DNA from: Nitrospirota bacterium
Lineage (GTDB): Bacteria > Nitrospirota > Thermodesulfovibrionia > Thermodesulfovibrionales > JdFR-88
Direction: 5' to 3'
Length of the DNA: 43,218 bases
Assembly: GCA_021825295.1 (NCBI GenBank)
Contig: JAKAHV010000005.1
Location: 72,512-115,729 of the forward strand
In this document: piece by piece, positions 31,847-41,600 of the stretch
Layout: every line of letters starts with the position of its first letter
Position numbering within the stretch: position 1 is the stretch's first letter
The notes under the pieces: generated by a model
Seen by the model: only the letters and a program-made list of their open reading frames with translations
Databases searched by the model: none
Told to the model about the DNA's origin: nothing
Made by a program: the position numbers and the translations under genes

Positions 31847-33301
31847 ATGGGCATAAAGAGGATCGCGTTTATCGAACCCAATACGCCCGGCAGGCACGTC
31901 TTCAGCAAAATAAGGATACCGCGGCTGGGCGCGCTTCTGCTTGCCACCATAATGAGGAACAGGGGCTATGAGACGCGTGCCTTCCTTGAGGATCTGGCCC
32001 CTCCGGACTGGTCCTGGATAGAGAGCTCCGATCTGCTGTGCATCTCCGCGATAACGAACACGGCTCAGCGCTCCTACGCTATTGCGGAGAGGTTCGGGAA
32101 ACTGGGAATGCCGGTCATAATGGGCGGCGCGCACCCGTCTTTCCTGCCGGAGGAGGCCCTCCGGTTCGCGGACTTCGTCGTAAGGCAGGAAGGAGACGAA
32201 AGCCTTCCCGAGCTTGTAAGCTTCCTTGACAGGGGCGACCCTCCGCTGTCCGGCATCCTGGGCGTCTCTTACAGGAAAGACGGCGTGGCCGTGCACAACC
32301 CCGACAGGCCCTTCATATCGGAACTTCTGAATGTGCCGAGCCCCGATTTCTCGCTTGCCCACGGCTGGAGGCCGGGCGACGTGTATCCGGTTTCAAGCTC
32401 AAGGGGATGCCCGTTTCAGTGCCGGTTCTGCTCCGTCATCCAGATGTTCGGCAGGCGATACCGCTTTCGCTCCGTGGAGGCTACCCTGCACGACCTGAAA
32501 TCGCTGAGCGGGATAAGCGGCACCGTGTTTTTTGTCGACGACAATTTCGCCGCGAACAAGACGCGCACAAAACAGCTGCTGCGGGGGATGATTGCCGAAG
32601 GCATCAGGCTGCGCTGGTCCGCCCAGGCCAGGGTGGACGTGGCCAGGGACCCGGAACTCCTGAAGCTCCTTGCGGATGCTGGCTGCAAGAAGCTCTTCGT
32701 CGGGTTCGAGTCGATAAACCCCAGGACCCTGGAGCTGTATAACAAAAAACAGAACCTGGAGGAGATAAAGACCTGCATAGACGCGCTCGCCGCGCACGGT
32801 ATAAGCATCCACGGCATGTTCGTCCTCGGCGCGGACACGGACGACGTCGATACGATAAGAAAGACGGCGGATTTCGCGCGTGTCCTTGGCAGGGGCACGC
32901 TGCAGCTCATGATGCTCACCCCGTATCCCGGCACCCCGATTTACGAACAACTGGAAATGGAGGGCAGGCTCCTGCACAAAAACTGGCTGAAGTACGACGG
33001 GCTGAACGTCGTCTATCGCCCGGCCCTGATGGGGCCCGAGACCCTGCATCTGGAGACCCTCAGGGGGCTTCGGAAATTCTACTCCTGGAGATATATCCTG
33101 GGCCAGGCGGCCGCCTTTGATTTCTATCACGCGGCCCTCGGTCTCTATGGCAAGAACGCGGTGAGGCTGGCCCTCAAAAGCGCAAAAAATTACCTTGAAG
33201 ATGCGATAAGAGGCAAGATGGCCGTCCAGTTCCCCTCAAAGGCGCTCCAGCTTTCCCGGGCCGGGCTGCCGCGCACGCCGCATCCCGTGGCGCACGAATA
33301 G
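31847..33301 (+). CDS. B12-binding radical SAM protein
   Basis: 484 residues. The N-terminal 140 residues form a cobalamin-binding-type Rossmann domain (RLGALLLATIMRNRGYETR; MGGAHPSFLPEEAL), and the radical SAM cysteines are C188, C192 and C195 (RGCPFQCRFC). The core continues with VFFVDDNFAANK and FVGFESINPRTLE. The C-terminal 90 residues are helical and specific to a subgroup. Such enzymes methylate or rearrange unactivated carbons; the substrate cannot be told here. Start ATG 31847 lacks a ribosome site. It follows the kinase gene by 43 bases and may be independent. Confidence 0.88.
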   Translation: MGIKRIAFIEPNTPGRHVFSKIRIPRLGALLLATIMRNRGYETRAFLEDLAPPDWSWIESSDLLCISAITNTAQRSYAIAERFGKLGMPVIMGGAHPSFLPEEALRFADFVVRQEGDESLPELVSFLDRGDPPLSGILGVSYRKDGVAVHNPDRPFISELLNVPSPDFSLAHGWRPGDVYPVSSSRGCPFQCRFCSVIQMFGRRYRFRSVEATLHDLKSLSGISGTVFFVDDNFAANKTRTKQLLRGMIAEGIRLRWSAQARVDVARDPELLKLLADAGCKKLFVGFESINPRTLELYNKKQNLEEIKTCIDALAAHGISIHGMFVLGADTDDVDTIRKTADFARVLGRGTLQLMMLTPYPGTPIYEQLEMEGRLLHKNWLKYDGLNVVYRPALMGPETLHLETLRGLRKFYSWRYILGQAAAFDFYHAALGLYGKNAVRLALKSAKNYLEDAIRGKMAVQFPSKALQLSRAGLPRTPHPVAHE

Positions 33302-33324
33302 GCAGCCTGTCTGCCGGCGGCGCG

Positions 33325-35607
33325 TCATCGCTTCTTCTTCCCGAACGCATCTAAAAAAGGGGTGTTTGAGAAGCGCGCGGGTCTCTTTTCTTTTTCAGGC
33401 CGGCCGCGCCCCGGTTCCGGAGCGGGTCCTTTTTTGGGCCCGTCCGTCCTGGGCGGGGCCTGAGTCCCGGATTGCCCCGCGGACTTCATTGACAGTGAGA
33501 TGCGTTTCCTCCGGAGGTCCACGTCGAGCACGGTCACGGTTATCTTCTGATGGACCTTCACTATCTGCGCAGGGTCCTTCACGAACCTGTCGGCGAGCTC
33601 GCTTATATGTACGAGCCCGTCCTGGTGAACGCCGATGTCCACAAACACCCCGAATGCCGTTATGTTGGTGACGATGCCGGGCAGCTTCATTCCAGGGTTT
33701 ACATCTTCGATCCTGGTTATCCCGCCGGCGAACTCGAAGGCCTCGAATTGCCGTCTCGGGTCCCGTCCCGGCCTGGCGAGCTCGGCCATGATATCGTTCA
33801 GGGTGGGCATTCCCGCCGTATCGGTCACATAACGCGCAAGATCGATCCTGCTTCGGAGGTCCCCGTTTTGCATCAGGTCGTCCACGCCGCAGCCGATGTC
33901 CCTGGCCATTTCATAAACCGTAAAATAGCTTTCCGGGTGCACGGCGCTTCTGTCCAGCGGGTTTTTCCCGTCCCGGATGCGAAGAAATCCCGCGGCCTGC
34001 TCGAACGCCTTGGGCCCGAGGCGAGGCACTTTTTTGAGTTCCTCGCGGGACGTAAACGGGCCATGCTCGTTCCTGTACTCCACGATGGCCTTTGCGAGCT
34101 GCGGTCCAAGGCCGGAGACGTATGTGAGGAGCTGCCTGCTTGCGGTGTTGACCTCCACCCCCACGCCGTTGACGCAACTGATCACGACGTCGTCCAGGCT
34201 TTTCCTCAGCGCGGCCTGGTCCACGTCGTGCTGGTATTGGCCGACGCCTATCGATTTGGCGTCTATCTTCACCAGTTCGGCAAGCGGGTCCATGAGCCTG
34301 CGTCCTATCGAAACCGAACCCCGGACGGTCACGTCATAATCGAGGAATTCCTCCCTTGCCGCCTCCGAGGCGGAATAAATCGATGCCCCGCTTTCGTTTA
34401 CCATCACGACGCCGGTTTCCAGGGGAAGGCCAAGGGCCCTGACGAAGGACTCGGTCTCCCTGCCGGCGGTACCGTTGCCTATGGCAATCGCCTCTATGGC
34501 GAACCGTTCGCACAGCTCTCTCAGTTTCCCGGCGGCCTCCGAAGAGGCTTTTTCTCCGGAATGGGGGAAGATGGTGTCGTTATGCAGCAGTTTCCCCTGA
34601 CGGTCGAGACATACCACCTTGCAGCCGGTCCTGAAACCTGGGTCGATGGCCAGGACCATCCTTCTGCCAAGCGGAGGGGCGAGCAGGAGCTGCCTGAGAT
34701 TTTCGACAAAGACCCGAATCGCCTCTTCATCCGCCCGTTTTTTCACTGCCAGGCGGATCTCCCCCTCGATGGAGGGGCCAAGCAGTCTTTTATAGCTGTC
34801 ATGGACCGCCGTTTTCACCTGCTCCGAAGCCTTGCCGCCATCTTTCACGAAAACAGACTCCAGCAGGGCGAGCGCCTCTTCTTCAGGGGGCAGCACCCGG
34901 TGAATGAGAAACCCCTCGCTTTCTCCGCGGCGGATCGCCAGGACCCTGTGGGCCGGGGCCTTCGAGACCGGCTCCTCCCACTCGTAATAGTCCTTGTACT
35001 TTATCCCCTCCTCCTCCTTGCCGCGGATGATTTTTGACCGTAAAACACCTTTGTCCCGGTAAAGCTCCCGCATCATCTGCCTTGCCCCCTGGTCCTCGCT
35101 CACCCATTCGGCAATGATGTCCCGCGCGCCGGCAAGAGCCTCCTCCACGGAAGCCACGCCTTTTCCGGCGTCTATAAAAGGGGCCGCAGCGCCTTCGATA
35201 TCCGCCTCTTTCTGTTCAAAGACAATTGCGGCCAGGGGTTCGAGCCCCTTCTCCCTGGCTATAGTCGCCCTTGTGCGGCGCTTCGGGCGGAAGGGCAGGT
35301 AAATGTCTTCAAGGATCGTTACGGAGGCGGCCTGCCCGATCTTCTCCTTCAACTCCTCCGAAAGCAGTCCCCTCTCCTCAAGCGACTTTAAAATGGCCTC
35401 GCGCCTGTCATCCAGTTCATTCAGCCGTTCAAGCCCGTCCCTGATGGCGGCGACTGCGACCTCATCGAGGCTGCCCGTCGCCTCCTTTCTGTATCTTGAG
35501 ATGAAGGGCACAGTCGCCCCTTCTTCAAGCAGGCAGGCTGCGGCCCTGACCTGGGCCTCTCTTATTTCAAGCTCCTTTGCGATAATCGAAATGTGGTTGT
35601 CTTTCAT
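33325..35607 (-). CDS. tex: Tex RNA-binding protein
   Basis: 760 residues, full length. Tex is a conserved S1-domain RNA-binding protein related to Spt6, affecting transcription and RNA turnover. N-terminal helices (LEEGATVPFISRYRKEATG at 27-45), the RNase H-like YqgF domain (LAIDPGFRTGCKVVCLD), helix-hairpin-helix pieces (GLGPQLAKAIVEYRNEHG) and an S1 domain near the end (KLPGIVTNITAFGVFVDIG) are all in the right order. The tail is Lys/Arg/Pro-rich. AAGGA stands about 12 bases before ATG. It is a single gene, convergent with the radical SAM gene. Confidence 0.96.
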   Translation of the reverse strand: MKDNHISIIAKELEIREAQVRAAACLLEEGATVPFISRYRKEATGSLDEVAVAAIRDGLERLNELDDRREAILKSLEERGLLSEELKEKIGQAASVTILEDIYLPFRPKRRTRATIAREKGLEPLAAIVFEQKEADIEGAAAPFIDAGKGVASVEEALAGARDIIAEWVSEDQGARQMMRELYRDKGVLRSKIIRGKEEEGIKYKDYYEWEEPVSKAPAHRVLAIRRGESEGFLIHRVLPPEEEALALLESVFVKDGGKASEQVKTAVHDSYKRLLGPSIEGEIRLAVKKRADEEAIRVFVENLRQLLLAPPLGRRMVLAIDPGFRTGCKVVCLDRQGKLLHNDTIFPHSGEKASSEAAGKLRELCERFAIEAIAIGNGTAGRETESFVRALGLPLETGVVMVNESGASIYSASEAAREEFLDYDVTVRGSVSIGRRLMDPLAELVKIDAKSIGVGQYQHDVDQAALRKSLDDVVISCVNGVGVEVNTASRQLLTYVSGLGPQLAKAIVEYRNEHGPFTSREELKKVPRLGPKAFEQAAGFLRIRDGKNPLDRSAVHPESYFTVYEMARDIGCGVDDLMQNGDLRSRIDLARYVTDTAGMPTLNDIMAELARPGRDPRRQFEAFEFAGGITRIEDVNPGMKLPGIVTNITAFGVFVDIGVHQDGLVHISELADRFVKDPAQIVKVHQKITVTVLDVDLRRKRISLSMKSAGQSGTQAPPRTDGPKKGPAPEPGRGRPEKEKRPARFSNTPFLDAFGKKKR

Positions 35608-35747
35608 TTTTATCCATATCCTTTTGCAGCGCTTCGCTTGCTGGAGTGCCGCATTACTTACGGCATTTCTGTATTATAACCGAATGAGTCCCCGCCTTTT
35701 TTGTGATTTGGCGTTCAAGATAAAAACCGCAACCTCCGCTTTTATAA

Positions 35748-35973
35748 CGACTTTTTCAGCATGGCTGTTCAAATCGTTCAATCGGCCCCCCCGGTTCATG
35801 GCGGTTAATCGCACGCCTCGCCCTTGCCATCTCTCCTGGTGAGCCATTGACTATATTGGAATCGGACACCCTGCCAAAACTCCTTTCCCTGCCGACGGCA
35901 GGGCTTTTGAAAAACCCGGCCGGCCCCATCATAACCCGCCGGGCCATGGCATTGTCCATGTAAACAGTTTATG
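35748..35973 (-). repeat. Dispersed repeat with small ORF, copy B (longer)
   Basis: Minus-strand partner of copy A at 19628-19760, matching at both ends and carrying about 90 extra bases in the middle. A 67-codon frame (35959-35756) begins MDNAMARRVMMGPAGFFKSP and ends RRAINRHEPGGPIERFEQPC. No ribosome site precedes it. It may be a mobile fragment or a decayed gene; whether the peptide is made is unknown. Confidence 0.55.
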
Positions 35974-36102
35974 AAAACGATACAACCCGGCCTTGCAGAT
36001 GTCCGTTGTTCAGGTTTGAGATGCGGGGCCTGCCTTGTGTTACCATTTCAGCGGGCAATGTGCACCCGCAAGGTTCATTTAGTAGGATGCCTGATTTTTC
36101 TC

Positions 36103-36131
36103 TTGACATCCTGAAAAAAATTTTACTTAAT
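36103..36131 (+). promoter_or_regulatory. Promoter of the exported-protein gene cluster
   Basis: A consensus TTGACA (36103-36108), 17 bases, CTTAAT (36126-36131), about 75 bases before the first start. It probably drives the three exported-protein genes to the window's right end, as the gaps between them are about 33 bases and contain ribosome sites. Confidence 0.45.
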
Positions 36132-36207
36132 AGACGCAATCTGCTATCGGGGACTGCAGGGCTGTCGTCGCAAATGGCTGAATGAAATTTTCGGGAGGGA
36201 TTTGGGC

Positions 36208-37260
36208 TTGGCGGGGAAAGCTTCAGGCCTTAAATTCAAATTCTTATTCTTTTTGGGTTTGTCCTTCCTGATTTTACTCTCCATACATCCCGCGTTCTCC
36301 GACACAATTGATCGGATTTACGACAATCTCGGCCGCCTTGTGATGGTTGTATCGTCAAGCGGCGCCATGATTGTCTATGGTTATGACGAGGCCGGAAACC
36401 TCGTCTCCGAAACCCGCACAACCGTAAACAATCAGCCCCCGGTGCTTACCGGAATAACCCCAAATCAAACCTTTACCGGCAACGAGGTGTCGATAAACAT
36501 AACCGGGAGCAACCTGCTCGCAACCAAATCCGTAACGTCTTCGAATTCCGGAATTGATATCAAGAACTTTTCCTCGACGAATAACTCCGTGAGCATCGAC
36601 GCCATAATCTCGAAGACGGCCGCCACCGGCCCAGCGGACTTCACGGTGGTGACTCTTTCCGGTTCCGCGAGCATCTCCATGGACCTGCTGAATCTCACAT
36701 TTTCACCGGCGCAGATTGCCATTACCAATGGCGCTTCGGCAAGCATCACGGCAAGGATGGACGGCCTCACAAGCGATTACGATTTATCGCTGAACAATGA
36801 AAACCCGGACACAATTTCCGCCCCCCGGAGTTTGACCGTGCCGGTTTCAGGAAGCGTGACATTCAATGTTACGGGACTTGCAAACGGGGCGGGGGTGATT
36901 GCGGCGGGAAATTCGGCTTTGTCTGTATACGTTTCAGCCCCGTTTTCCGGCTCCGGCACGGCTTGCAGCGCACCGGTAAGCGTTTTTGTAGCAACCGACC
37001 TGCGCCAGAACGGCAGCGTTACTTCCGCTTCGGTAAGCGCATGGGTGCACAGTTACATCAACGGAATATTTGCATCCACGGTAGTAAGCGTGCAGGCGGG
37101 GAATTACATTAATGGAATGTTCGTATCTCCATCAGTAAGCGTAGCGGCGGGAAGTTATATCAACGGGACGTTCGTATCTCCGGCGGCAAGCGTGGGGGCG
37201 GAAAGTTATATTAATGGAATGTTTGTGGCTCCGCTTGTAAGCGTGCAAGTAAGCCAATGA
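36208..37260 (+). CDS. Exported protein: YD motif, IPT-like domain, four 17-residue repeats
   Basis: 350 residues from TTG 36208, which has GGAGGG eight bases upstream (an earlier TTG at 36202 is too close). A signal peptide (FKFLFFLGLSFLILLS) is followed by one RHS/YD motif (YDNLGRLVMVVSSSG, then YGYDEAGNLVSE). An IPT/TIG-like beta domain (LTGITPNQTFTGNEVSINI) and a second beta domain fill the middle. The C-terminus is four exact-length repeats of 17 residues, YINGxFVSPxVSV (37051-37254). It looks like a cell-surface or secreted beta-rich protein. The single YD unit may be left from, or recombine with, the giant RHS gene downstream. Confidence 0.75.
   Translation: MAGKASGLKFKFLFFLGLSFLILLSIHPAFSDTIDRIYDNLGRLVMVVSSSGAMIVYGYDEAGNLVSETRTTVNNQPPVLTGITPNQTFTGNEVSINITGSNLLATKSVTSSNSGIDIKNFSSTNNSVSIDAIISKTAATGPADFTVVTLSGSASISMDLLNLTFSPAQIAITNGASASITARMDGLTSDYDLSLNNENPDTISAPRSLTVPVSGSVTFNVTGLANGAGVIAAGNSALSVYVSAPFSGSGTACSAPVSVFVATDLRQNGSVTSASVSAWVHSYINGIFASTVVSVQAGNYINGMFVSPSVSVAAGSYINGTFVSPAASVGAESYINGMFVAPLVSVQVSQ
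37051..37254 (+). repeat. Four tandem 51-bp in-frame repeats
   Basis: Four units of exactly 51 bases encode SYINGIFASTVVSVQAG and three variants. Variation is mostly at third positions, which indicates selection on the protein. The gene stops two codons after the fourth unit. Confidence 0.9.
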
Positions 37261-37293
37261 AAAAAATAATCTGGAATTGGCAGGAGGAATAAA

Positions 37294-38649
37294 ATGAAAG
37301 GTATTTTTAGTTGCTTGGCCGTACTTGCCTTGTTATTGTCCGGTTCTTTTGCCTATGCAGTTTCAACCCCGTTTTCAAGCGGGAGCACCGGCGCGGATGG
37401 GGCCTTTAGCCCAACTTCAAGCGTCCAGCTTCAAATTCCGCCAAATGGGGTTTTCAATTTCACAACCGTCAATATTCCATCCGGCGTTACAGTCACGTTC
37501 GCAAAAAATACGGTCAATACTCCCGTTTATGTCCTCGCCACAGGCGATGTAAACATAGCCGGGACAATAGATGTAAGCGGAGGGAATGCCATTGCGCTTA
37601 TGCCCGGGCCGGGCGGCCCTGGAGGATTTGATGGCGGCTACGGGGGCGGAAGCGGCACTGGCGGCAAAGGACTGGGACCCGGCGGCGGCGTGCCGGGTAT
37701 TCCAAATTCGGCAGAATGTGAACCCGGCGCTCCTGGAGGGTACGGGACAAGTACAGGTGGCTATGGTTGCACTGGTGTGGTTTATGGAAACATTCAAATA
37801 ATTCCCTTTATCGGCGGTTCAGGCGGCGGGGGTGGAAGTTATAGCAACAATGACGCCGGCGCGGGCGGTGGCGGAGGTGGCGGCGCCATATTGATAGCTT
37901 CATCCGGGACCATCAACATAACCGGCAGCATTCTGGCTAACGGAGGTCAGGGGGCTTATTGTTCCGCTGCTCCTTATTGTGATTCAGGAGGGAACGGAAG
38001 CGGAGGCGCCATAAAACTGATGGCGAATACCATATCCGGCAATGGGTCAATATCCGCTGTCGGGGCAAGTGGTAATTATAATAATATTGGCGGATACGGC
38101 CGCATCCGGCTGGAAGCAAACCAGATCACAAGGACTGCGTTGTCAAGCCCAGTTTACACGTTTATCGTGGAACCCGGCCCGGTTTTTGTTTCAAATATTC
38201 CGTCCCTTCAGATAACCTCAATCGCAGGTCAACCCGTTCAAAACCCGTCTGGCTCTTACGGTACTCCGGACATTACTTTGCCTGCGGGCACAACCAACCC
38301 CGTGCAGGTTGGCATCTCCGCCGCAAATATTCCGACAGGCACCGTCATAACCGTTTCCGTCGTGCCCCAGTTGGGCGCGGCCTCCAATTATTCAAGCACC
38401 GGGCTTGCCGGGACCCTGCAGTCTTCCACCGCAACCGCAAGCGTGACCCTCTCATTAACGGTCCCATGCGTCTTAATGGCGCAGACAACTTTCAATATCC
38501 AGACCGCCATGAACTATAACGGCGAGAAGATCAAGAGCGTCGTGGTGGCGTCGAAAATGGGCGGCGGCTCGCAGGTGACATACATTACGGCTTCGGGCAA
38601 GAAGATACCGGCTGAAAAGCTCTTTGCAAGCCTGAATTGGAAAAAGTAG
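37294..38649 (+). CDS. Exported glycine-rich beta-helix-like protein
   Basis: 451 residues with AGGAGG upstream. Signal peptide (MKGIFSCLAVLALLLSGSFA), then a beta-rich start (PFSSGSTGADGAFSPT; PPNGVFNFTTVNIPSGVTV). Residues about 100-200 are very Gly-rich (GPGGPGGFDGGYGGGSG; GGGGGGGAILIAS), embedded in beta-helix-like text such as GTINITGSILANGGQG and ISGNGSISAVGASG. The C-terminal 150 residues form an Ig-like region ending in GKKIPAEKLFASLNWKK. It follows the repeat protein by 33 bases and precedes the giant protein by 32. It is probably secreted or surface-bound with it; function unknown. Confidence 0.8.
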   Translation: MKGIFSCLAVLALLLSGSFAYAVSTPFSSGSTGADGAFSPTSSVQLQIPPNGVFNFTTVNIPSGVTVTFAKNTVNTPVYVLATGDVNIAGTIDVSGGNAIALMPGPGGPGGFDGGYGGGSGTGGKGLGPGGGVPGIPNSAECEPGAPGGYGTSTGGYGCTGVVYGNIQIIPFIGGSGGGGGSYSNNDAGAGGGGGGGAILIASSGTINITGSILANGGQGAYCSAAPYCDSGGNGSGGAIKLMANTISGNGSISAVGASGNYNNIGGYGRIRLEANQITRTALSSPVYTFIVEPGPVFVSNIPSLQITSIAGQPVQNPSGSYGTPDITLPAGTTNPVQVGISAANIPTGTVITVSVVPQLGAASNYSSTGLAGTLQSSTATASVTLSLTVPCVLMAQTTFNIQTAMNYNGEKIKSVVVASKMGGGSQVTYITASGKKIPAEKLFASLNWKK

Positions 38650-38681
38650 AAACGCGCTTGATACATGAATAAGGTGACTGG

Positions 38682-41600
38682 ATGAAAAAACGGCTGGCCG
38701 TTTCCCTGCTGCTTGCGCTGGTTGCTTCGCTTTTCGTATGGAATGCGAAGGCGGAGGGGGACGGCACGCTTAAGGTCACGTTTTTGTACATGGACTCGGG
38801 CGGGGTCATCCACCCGCTCGATAACGCCTGGGTTTACCTGCAGGATGCGGCACAGTTAAACCCGATCATGGAGAAGTATTTCAGGTATACGCCTTTCGTC
38901 TTCGGGCCGACGGATGCAAACGGCAGCCTTTCGGTCAGCGTGCCGGACGGTGTTTACCGCGTCCGAATCACCAGGAGGGCGCCGCTTTCGGCCACCCCCA
39001 CTCAAAACCAGGCATTCGGCCCGCCCAGGCCGGGCGATTATACGTGGTATCTGAAAGGCTTTCTAACCGTAACGGACGGGGCGGTTATAGACCTTGGCAC
39101 GGTGTATGCCGGTTTGTTCGATACTCCGTCATCGATCAGCATCTCAGGCCAGGTTATGGACAGCAGCGGCGCGCCCCTGCCCGGTTGGTTCGTAATGGCT
39201 ACGGATGAGCCCTGCATCGCCAAAAGCGGCTGCAGCGGGACCAAGTACCCGGCCCTGCTTTTAACCGATGCAAACGGCAACTACACGATCAATCTCAGGA
39301 ACCCCGGCACTTATTTTGTATATGCAAGCCCCATTGTCGGGGCGCAGGGAGACCCCGCAAGCGGCCAGATAGGGTATTTCCCCTGGGCGACATGTACCGC
39401 ATGCCAATCGCAGCCGGGCTCGGGCTCATGTCCGTTTGCCCCTCCATCCGTATACCTTAACGGCTGCTGCGAGGAGCCCTATTGCCCGCTGACAGTCAAC
39501 CTTGGCGACCATCTGACCGGAGTGAATATCAATGTGCTGAATCCCGCAGCCCCCGTGCTGACAACAATAAACCCCGCCCCCGTATTGATCTCCCTAAGTC
39601 CGGAAACGGTTGCGCCAAATACCGATGCGGCTATAAGTCTGACAGGCAACGGGTTCATTACGAATTCAGTCGCCGCCGTGGACGGCAGTCCTGTGGCCTC
39701 CACATATATTGATGCAAGCCACATAAACATACTGGTCCCAGCCGCATTGCTGCCTGCGGGCAACCACAGCGTAACCGTATCGAACCCGGCCCCTGGCGGG
39801 GGGGCTTCAAACGCCCTGAACCTGACGGCAAGCAGCCCGCTGCCCCCGAGTCCGCAGACGGTCGCGCCTCCGCTGGACCCCACGGTGGCGACAACCACTC
39901 TTTCGGCAACGCAGTTTCTCTACTCCGGCGCCAATCCCATCCAGAACGGCGTGGCGCCCGGAACGATCCAGGTTGCGCGCGCCGCTGTCATACGCGGCAG
40001 GGTCTTGAACCCGGACGGCAGCGCGCTTGCCGGGGTGAGCATCACCATCCTCGGCCATCCCGAATTCGGTGGCACAATGAGCCGCTCGGACGGGGCCTTC
40101 GATATGGCCGTAAACGGCGGCGGCGTACTTACGGTTGTATACAGCAAGACAGGCTACCTGACAATAGAACACCAGGTGAATGTCCCCTGGCAGGATTACG
40201 CAATGGCCCCGGACGCGGTGCTGAACCAGACCGACCCCAGGGTCAGCTCCATCGACCTTACATCGAGCGCCCCGATACAGGTCGCACAGGGCAGCCAGGT
40301 TACGGACAGCGACGGCACCCGCCAGGCAACGCTCCTTTTTGAACAAGGCACGACCGCAACGATGGTCATGCCGGACGGCAGCACGCAGCCTCTTGCCAAC
40401 CTCAGCGTGCGGGCAACGGAATTCACCGTGGGCCCCAACGGCATTGCCGCCATGCCGGGGCCGCTTCCGCCAAATGTGGCCTATACATATGCGGTGGATT
40501 ACAGCGTGGACCAGGCGGTGGCGGCAGGGGCCAAATCAGTCCAGTTCAGCCAGCCCGTTTACAGCTACACCAACAATTTTCTGAATTTCCATGTGGGTAC
40601 GCTTGTTCCTTCCGCCTATTATGATCAGGACCGGGGCGTATGGGTGCCCTCCGACAACGGGCTTGTCATCGGCGTACTAAGCATTTCAAACGGCATGGCC
40701 GTACTTGACGTGGACGGCAACGGTGTTGCCGCTACCCCACAGGAATTGGCGAATTTGGGCATTACCAATGCGGAGCTTACGCAGCTTGCCTCGCTGTATC
40801 AGCCGGGGCAGAGTTTCTGGCGCGTGCCTATCAGGCATTTTACTTATTATGATTTCAACTGGGGCCAAGGCTCAAGCGGCGCCATCACGCCCAGCCAGTC
40901 CAATTCTTATCTCTCCCAGCAGAATGTAGACAAGTCGTGCACCGGACCAGGCTGTATAATCGAGATGCAAAACCAGACGCTTGGCGAAACCCTCAATATA
41001 TCGGGCACGCCGTTTACTTTGAATTACAGGAGCAGCGTCCAGCCGGGCAGACAGGCGGAATATGTCTTGAACGTCCCCCTAAGCGGCACAACTTTGCCGC
41101 CAAGCTTGAAACGCATTGACCTTGAGATTGACGTGGCCGGGCAGACGTTTAAACAATCATTCAGTCCGGCTCCGAATCAGACATATTCGTTTGCCTGGAA
41201 CGGTTCGGACGCCTACGCCCGCCCCGTGCAGGGCAGCCAGTCCATAACCTCCAAGATCGGTTACGTATACGACGCCGTTTATCTGACGCCTTCTGAAAAC
41301 GGATACTACAAGGTCGCGGGCTACGGCAGCATATTCGGCCATTGTTCCTATTTCGGGCAGCCCGCATCATCGGACCGCACCCGCATGGAGATGACCCTCT
41401 GGCAGATAAACCAGAACACAATTGGCAGCTCTTCCGCTATGGGGCACTGGGACGCGCAGGCTGAAGGATTCGGCGGCTGGACGCTAAGCGTCCAGAACGC
41501 CTACGACCCCGTGGCCCATGTGCTCTATATGGGCGACGGCAGCGAGCGCTCCGTAAACACCATGAATAATGTAATTGAGACGATGGCCGGCAATGGAACT

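Larger units (their letters stand above)
35608..36207. other. 600-bp intergenic region with repeat and promoter
   Basis: The stretch between tex and the exported-protein genes. It holds dispersed-repeat copy B (35748-35973) with a 67-codon minus-strand frame, a GCGGG-CCCGC hairpin near 36050 and the promoter at 36103-36131. A consensus TATAAT on the minus strand near 35675 may serve tex. I see no RNA gene or recognised riboswitch. Confidence 0.5.

Noticed and set aside
30586-31950. 454-codon minus-strand frame opposite the histidine kinase
   Set aside because: The plus strand carries complete kinase and receiver motifs; the minus frame is low in coding character and matches nothing.
35985-36100. 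Riboswitch (cyclic di-GMP type) or tRNA in the gap before the exported genes
   Set aside because: The conserved GEMM core is absent and no cloverleaf can be drawn; only a simple GCGGG-CCCGC stem is visible.
37051-37254. CRISPR-like regular repeats
   Set aside because: The units are contiguous without spacers and keep a protein frame, so they are coding repeats.
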